From: an uncultured Massilimicrobiota sp.
Lineage (GTDB): Bacteria > Bacillota_I > Bacilli_A > Erysipelotrichales > Coprobacillaceae
Assembly (NCBI GenBank): GCA_944325245.1
Contig: CALUZM010000010.1
Span: forward strand, 1 to 49,884
Direction: 5' to 3'
Length of the DNA stretch: 49,884 bases
Shown here: positions 46,069 through 49,884 of the stretch, piece after piece
Layout of the letters: every line of letters starts with the position of its first letter
Numbering within the stretch: the stretch's first letter is position 1
The notes under the pieces: generated by a model
The model's input: only the letters and a program-made list of their open reading frames with translations
What the model was told of the DNA's origin: nothing
The model's database searches: none
Made by a program: the position numbers and the translations under genes

Positions 46069-46614
46069 ATGGAATATTTAGATGTTGTTGATGAAAATGG
46101 AAATCCAACGGGACAAATTGTTGAAAGAGAATATGCTCATCGTCATGGTATTCGTCATCGTACAAGCCATGTCTGGTTATTAAGAAAAAAACAGGATGTA
46201 GAAATTCTTTTACAGAAACGAAGCCTTAATAAAGATTCTTATCCAGGATGTTATGATATTTCAAGTGCTGGACATATCCCAGCAGGAAGTGACTTTGAAA
46301 CGTCGGCATTACGTGAATTAAAAGAAGAATTAGGGGTTACAGCTACAAAAAGTGAACTGCATTATATTGGCACAAGTTACAGCAATAGTCACAATGTATT
46401 TCATGAAAAACCATTTCATAATGTCCAAGTTTCACATGTTTATGTCTTGTGGTATGATGGTGATTTTGTCTTACAAAAAGAAGAAGTGGATGAAGTGAGA
46501 TGGATGCCACTTACCAAATGCCAACAACTTGTTTTACATAAACAAATTCCTCATTGCATTAAAATAGAAGAATTACAAATGATAGATCATTATTTAAAAG
46601 GAGATACACAATGA
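46069..46614 (+). CDS. NUDIX hydrolase, isopentenyl-diphosphate isomerase-like
   Basis: This 180-residue NUDIX protein resembles the YfcD/IDI-like group. It starts YLDVVDENGNPTGQ with HRHGIRHRTSHVW, and the box is GSDFETSALRELKEELGV with all catalytic glutamates. Most members hydrolyse nucleotide or prenyl diphosphates; some are type I isopentenyl-diphosphate isomerases. The Cys-containing isomerase motif is not evident, since SAGHIPAG stands in the relevant place, so hydrolase is preferred. AGAGGTGA lies 8 nt before the ATG at 46069. It overlaps the following HAD gene by 4 nt. Confidence 0.87.
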   Translation: MEYLDVVDENGNPTGQIVEREYAHRHGIRHRTSHVWLLRKKQDVEILLQKRSLNKDSYPGCYDISSAGHIPAGSDFETSALRELKEELGVTATKSELHYIGTSYSNSHNVFHEKPFHNVQVSHVYVLWYDGDFVLQKEEVDEVRWMPLTKCQQLVLHKQIPHCIKIEELQMIDHYLKGDTQ

Positions 46615-47342
46615 AAGCATTAGCCAGTGATTTTGATGGAACATTATATTTTGAAGATGGCATTAAAGATAGTGATCAACAAGCCATTATTGATTTTCAA
46701 AAAGATCATTTATTTGGATTATGTACAGGTAGACCATTGATCGGTGTACAACATTATCTCAAAGATTGTATTCAACCAGATTTTTATATTGTCAGCAGTG
46801 GAGCCTGTATTTTAGATAAAGAATGTCATGTGTTATATGAACAGACAATATCCAAAGATATTATGAAAGCTATTTATCAGCAATATCATAATAAAGCTGA
46901 AGTTTCTATTCAGGCAGATTTTCGTATTTATACATTAGTGAAAGATTCAAAAATTCCTATTGCACAAACCTATGTAGAATCTGTTGATTGTATAGGAGAT
47001 GAACATATTTTTGGACTTTCAATCAATGCTATGAGTGAATCACAGGCTAAACAGTGGACACAAGATTTAAATGAAACATATCCAGATATTATGGCTTTTC
47101 AAAACAAAGAATATATAGATATTGTCAAAAGAGGATGTTCTAAAGGAGAAGCTATTAAAAAATTAAAGGAATTGCTGCATTTAGATATGGTATATGGCAT
47201 CGGTGATTCCTATAATGATATTCCTATGTTAGAAAGCGCTGATTGTTCATTTACATTTCATGAGTCACCACAAATTGTTCAAGAAAAGGCTACGCATATT
47301 GTTTCATCTATTAGTGAAGCAATTACAATGATTGAGGATTAA
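46611..47342 (+). CDS. HAD-superfamily phosphatase (subfamily IIB)
   Basis: This 243-residue HAD phosphatase has motif I SDFDGTLYFEDG, motif II LCTGRP, a Cof-type cap and GIGDSYNDIPML as motif IV. It is distantly related to the HAD enzyme at the start of this operon. The start overlaps the NUDIX stop (ATGA) and its own stop lies 1 nt before the VOC gene. It is likely a sugar-phosphate phosphatase; the substrate is not readable from sequence. Confidence 0.9.
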   Translation: MKALASDFDGTLYFEDGIKDSDQQAIIDFQKDHLFGLCTGRPLIGVQHYLKDCIQPDFYIVSSGACILDKECHVLYEQTISKDIMKAIYQQYHNKAEVSIQADFRIYTLVKDSKIPIAQTYVESVDCIGDEHIFGLSINAMSESQAKQWTQDLNETYPDIMAFQNKEYIDIVKRGCSKGEAIKKLKELLHLDMVYGIGDSYNDIPMLESADCSFTFHESPQIVQEKATHIVSSISEAITMIED

Positions 47343-47343
47343 T

Positions 47344-47706
47344 ATGTTTTGTCGTATCTATTCCATGTATTTATGTGTACATGATATGGCACGTGCTATA
47401 TCTTTTTATGAACAGTTTTTACAACAATCAGTCACAATTCGTGATGATATTTATAGCATATTTGATATTGGTGGATTTCGTTTAGGTTTATTTGCTTATC
47501 AAAAAGTTAACGAAGAACATATTTTTGGAAGTAATTGTCTGCCAAGTTTTGAATTTGAATCATTGGAAGTTTTAAAAAAACAGATGGAAGGAAAAACAAT
47601 CTGTTTTCCTTTAACACAGATTAAAGATAACTGGGTAGCTGAAATTATAGACAGTGAGGGAAATCCTATTGAATGTAGCACCCCAGTAATAAGGAGTCTA
47701 TCATGA
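47344..47706 (+). CDS. VOC-family (glyoxalase/bleomycin-resistance fold) protein
   Basis: This 120-residue single-domain vicinal oxygen chelate protein begins YLCVHDMARAISFYEQFL, the classic first half-motif, and ends with GNPIECSTPV, which carries the usual metal-ligand Glu. The middle strand is FDIGGFRLGLF. At this size it would dimerise to form a metal site. The start is the ATG at 47344, with TGAGGA upstream. Its stop overlaps the ROK gene start by 4 nt. Function unknown. Confidence 0.85.
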   Translation: MFCRIYSMYLCVHDMARAISFYEQFLQQSVTIRDDIYSIFDIGGFRLGLFAYQKVNEEHIFGSNCLPSFEFESLEVLKKQMEGKTICFPLTQIKDNWVAEIIDSEGNPIECSTPVIRSLS

Positions 47707-48689
47707 CAAGAATAGGGACAGGAAAATTAAGACAACAAAATGATCATACGCTTTTAAGGTTGTTGATTGAAAATCCACATATGACTAAAAAAGAATTGGC
47801 ACAGCTTTCTTCTTTGACGGTTGCGACAGTAGGGACTATTTTGAATGATTTTGTTCATAAAGGTATCGTTCAAGTCAGTGATGAAGTTCATTTAGCAATG
47901 GGAAGACCAACACAAAGATTTATGATTCATGAAGATTTTTTTCATATTTTGGCTATTTCTATTCAAAGACGAAATCATCAGGACTATCTTTGTTATGAAA
48001 TCAAAAATACTTTATCACAAACTCTTCAAAAAGATACAATCAAGCTTGATTCACTCAAACATGATATTATCATTCAAGAGATAGTAGATATATATCATCG
48101 AGATCCACATATTCAAATGATGGGAATAGGAGTCCCTGCTATTGTCTCTAATGGTGTACTTATTGAATCTGATATTCCCGAACTCAAAGGCTGGACTCTT
48201 AAAGAGCAATTAGAACAGAAAGTATCTTGTTCTATCATGATCAAAAATGATATGAATTATACAGCATATGGTTATTATGCTTCACATCAGCTTCATGAAG
48301 ATATTTGTTTTTTGACTTATCCATTCAATAGTGGACCAGGATGTGGCAGTATTATCAATGGTCAGTTGCTAGAAGGAAGAAATGAAATTGCAGGAGAAAT
48401 TCTTTATTTGCCTTTTTTTCATTTTCTCTCACAAAAACAACATATTGATTATTCTGTTGAAAATGTGGCTTTATCACTGTGTTGTCTTGCTTCTATTTTA
48501 AATCCTTCTATTGTTGTTTTAACAGGTGAAGCTATTTTGGCGAGTGATATAGAGGCCATTGAGAAAATTTGTCTGGAATATATACCAGAAGCTTTTATGC
48601 CGAAAATATATTATCAACACAATTATCATGAATATTATATGCAAGGTATTTATTTGTTAAGTTTAAAGGTTTTATTAGATCAAGTTTAG
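47703..48689 (+). CDS. ROK-family transcriptional regulator, degenerate kinase domain
   Basis: This 328-residue protein has an N-terminal winged helix (HTLLRLLIENPHMTKKELAQ, TVATVGTILNDF) and a ROK domain. Recognisable parts are MGIGVPAIV, IKNDMNYTAYGYY, GPGCGSIING and GRNEIAGEILYL. The first phosphate-binding loop of ROK kinases (DxGGT) is replaced by SIQRRNH, and the cysteine-rich zinc motif is absent. It is therefore a sugar-sensing regulator rather than a kinase. It ends a six-gene operon. A 25-bp palindrome just downstream, before the rbsD-like gene, is its likely operator. Confidence 0.87.
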   Translation: MTRIGTGKLRQQNDHTLLRLLIENPHMTKKELAQLSSLTVATVGTILNDFVHKGIVQVSDEVHLAMGRPTQRFMIHEDFFHILAISIQRRNHQDYLCYEIKNTLSQTLQKDTIKLDSLKHDIIIQEIVDIYHRDPHIQMMGIGVPAIVSNGVLIESDIPELKGWTLKEQLEQKVSCSIMIKNDMNYTAYGYYASHQLHEDICFLTYPFNSGPGCGSIINGQLLEGRNEIAGEILYLPFFHFLSQKQHIDYSVENVALSLCCLASILNPSIVVLTGEAILASDIEAIEKICLEYIPEAFMPKIYYQHNYHEYYMQGIYLLSLKVLLDQV

Positions 48690-48705
48690 AAAACTTGATT
48701 TTTTT
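48679..48705 (+). terminator. intrinsic terminator after the ROK gene
   Basis: ATCAAGTTT (48679-48687) pairs perfectly with AAACTTGAT (48691-48699) around AGA, followed by a T run. It overlaps the stop codon. Confidence 0.85.
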
Positions 48706-48750
48706 ATAAGAAGATGGCATAATATACTTATTAAAAGACTTTTAATAAGT
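48695..48750 (+). promoter_or_regulatory. promoter and 25-bp perfect palindrome before the rbsD-like gene
   Basis: TTGATT (48695-48700) and CATAAT (48718-48723) are 17 bp apart; the -35 lies in the preceding terminator arm. Directly downstream, 48726-48750 is a perfect palindrome: ACTTATTAAAAG, A, CTTTTAATAAGT. It covers the expected start site, so a bound repressor would block transcription. The adjacent ROK regulator is the obvious candidate. Confidence 0.7.
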
Positions 48751-48762
48751 GAGGGTGAAATG

Positions 48763-49233
48763 ATGAAAAAAAGAATTTTGAATGCTGAATTAGCTACTAT
48801 TGTTGCGAAAATACGTCACGGAGAAATGTTGTTTATTGCGGATGCAGGAAGTGGGACAACAAACAAGTCCTTATATCCATTGAGTGAAGATGTTGAATAT
48901 CTGGATTTAGGTGTTGTCACTGGTTCTCCATCTTTTCAGGATGTTATTGAAACATTGGTGGAATGTGGTGATTTTGAAGGGGCTATTGTCACAGAAGATA
49001 TGCTCCAACAAAATCCTCAAGATTATCATGTTGTTGAAAATCTATTTGATGCCAAAAATATTCATGTCATGCATTATATTCCTGAATATTATCAGATGAG
49101 AGATCGCTGTAAAGCTGTTGTGCAGACAGGAGATTATAGTATTCATGCTCAAGCTATTTTGATAGCAGGGTATCCAAGTGCGGATATTCCAATGGAATGG
49201 TTAAAAAATGGTTTAAAAGGAGAGAAGTCATGA
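48763..49233 (+). CDS. RbsD/FucU-family sugar mutarotase-like protein, divergent
   Basis: RbsD/FucU proteins interconvert pyranose and furanose or alpha and beta forms of ribose or fucose. This 156-residue protein keeps the catalytic His19 in KIRHGEMLFIADAG and the LDLGVVTGSPSFQDV segment. The C-terminal family pattern with Tyr-x-Asn before the last strand reads HAQAILIAG, so Tyr and Asn are replaced by His and Gln. Of two adjacent ATGs, the second (48763) is 7 nt from GAGG. It is controlled by a palindromic promoter and overlaps the acetyltransferase gene by 4 nt. No ribose transporter or kinase is present here, so the sugar is uncertain. Confidence 0.8.
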   Translation: MKKRILNAELATIVAKIRHGEMLFIADAGSGTTNKSLYPLSEDVEYLDLGVVTGSPSFQDVIETLVECGDFEGAIVTEDMLQQNPQDYHVVENLFDAKNIHVMHYIPEYYQMRDRCKAVVQTGDYSIHAQAILIAGYPSADIPMEWLKNGLKGEKS

Positions 49234-49808
49234 GTAGTGAATTAGAAAAAATGGAACGTGGAGAATGGTATGATGCTAATAATGATTCGCAATTATTAGA
49301 AATGCGTATCCAAGCAAAAGATTTATGTTTTGATTTGGATCATACAAGACCAGGCGATATTGAAAAAAGAAAAGGGATCGTAACACAGTTATTAGGTTAC
49401 TATCCTGATAATCTAGAAATCGTCAGTCCTTTTATGTGTGATTATGGAAATCGTATTCAGTTAGGTCGAAATGTTTTTATTAATAGTAACTGTTATTTTA
49501 TGGATGGTGGAAGAATTACAATGGGTGACTATGTTTTTGTGGGTCCTTATTGTGGTTTTTATACAGCCAATCACCCTATAGATTATCAAAAACGTAATCA
49601 GGGATTAGAAATTGCATTGCCTATACGTGTAGGAAACAATGTCTGGTTTGGTGCTCATGTTTCTGTCATGCCAGGAGTCACGATTGGTGATGATTGCGTG
49701 ATTGGAGCGGGTAGTGTCGTGACCAAAGATATACCACCACATAGTCTTGCCTATGGGAATCCATGTCGAGTTGTGAAACAATGGGATGAAAATCAGAAAT
49801 CTTTCTGA
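49230..49808 (+). CDS. maltose/galactoside-type O-acetyltransferase
   Basis: This 192-residue LacA/Maa-family acetyltransferase has an N-terminal helical segment with MERGEWYDANNDSQLLEMR. A left-handed beta-helix follows, with the catalytic histidine in FYTANHPID and the end IGAGSVVTKDIPPHSLAYGNPCRVV. It transfers acetyl from acetyl-CoA to a sugar hydroxyl, often as detoxification of non-metabolised sugars. The start is the ATG at 49230 with GGAGA 6 nt upstream, overlapping the RbsD-like gene (ATGA). A terminator follows. Confidence 0.92.
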   Translation: MSSELEKMERGEWYDANNDSQLLEMRIQAKDLCFDLDHTRPGDIEKRKGIVTQLLGYYPDNLEIVSPFMCDYGNRIQLGRNVFINSNCYFMDGGRITMGDYVFVGPYCGFYTANHPIDYQKRNQGLEIALPIRVGNNVWFGAHVSVMPGVTIGDDCVIGAGSVVTKDIPPHSLAYGNPCRVVKQWDENQKSF

Positions 49809-49824
49809 TTTCAGACTGTTGACA

Positions 49825-49862
49825 AAGTGGTAGAATTTTTATTAAATCTACCACTTCTTTTC
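49825..49862 (+). terminator. intrinsic terminator of the acetyltransferase gene
   Basis: AAGTGGTAGA (49825-49834) pairs with TCTACCACTT (49847-49856), followed by CTTTTC and further T. Confidence 0.8.
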
Positions 49863-49884
49863 ATTTTTTATGTAAATTGATAAA

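Noticed and set aside
46069-46614. Annotation of the NUDIX protein as isopentenyl-diphosphate isomerase (idi)
   Set aside because: The overall start resembles IDI-like proteins, but the isomerase cysteine motif is not visible, so a hydrolase call is safer.
49791-49810. Perfect 9-2-9 inverted repeat overlapping the acetyltransferase stop
   Set aside because: It has no T tract and lies just before a better terminator at 49825-49862; probably part of the 3' structure only.

Overview
The window is AT-rich DNA from a low-GC Gram-positive bacterium. A SpoIIE-type phosphatase with a full PP2C domain points to an endospore former. A T-box leader, a cre site, PTS permeases and strong Shine-Dalgarno sequences fit Firmicutes. 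The order spoIIE-tilS-hpt-ftsH-hslO ... dusB ... lysS is the Bacillus-type core backbone. The mix of PTS genes and RpiR regulators would suit a gut member of the Erysipelotrichales/Coprobacillaceae, but that placement is inference. I see no rRNA, tRNA, CRISPR array, transposase or phage gene.

Region 1 (1-9380) is carbohydrate metabolism: a GH1 6-phospho-beta-glucosidase, then a cluster between two paralogous RpiR regulators. The cluster holds a cellobiose-type EIIC, a GH4 6-phospho-glycosidase, an intrinsic terminator, a GlmU-like sugar nucleotidyltransferase/left-handed beta-helix protein, a MupG (DUF871, GH170) 6-phospho-muramidase homologue and a SIS sugar isomerase-like protein. Uptake, hydrolysis of a phosphorylated disaccharide and sugar activation side by side make this the most interesting block.

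Region 2 (9388-15676) holds a CapA-like lipoprotein, a secreted flavodoxin-like protein paired with an aldo/keto reductase, a GNAT enzyme, a YtrA-type GntR regulator with its ABC exporter and an unlisted 39-residue peptide, and a HAD hydrolase. Region 3 (15760-23146) holds prfA-prmC-GNAT, a FtsX/MacB-like ABC pair and an OmpR-type two-component system. Region 4 (23173-40281) is the conserved backbone: spoIIE, tilS, hpt, ftsH, a 30-residue peptide, hslO, dusB and lysS with its T-box. It is interrupted by a PTS EIIC-Nif3-RpiR block and a NUDIX gene, and by small genes of unknown function after dusB. The NUDIX gene is flanked by two similar C-rich, terminator-ended elements that look like small RNAs on the minus strand.

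Region 5 (40401-49884) holds ogt, a fused ATPase-permease with a very large extracellular domain, and a tight operon HAD-AEC transporter-NUDIX-HAD-VOC-ROK regulator. A 25-bp perfect palindrome then controls an RbsD-like protein and a sugar O-acetyltransferase.

Many starts were moved from the longest possible ORF to the codon with a well-placed Shine-Dalgarno sequence; each entry says so. All family assignments were made by reading motifs, with no database search.
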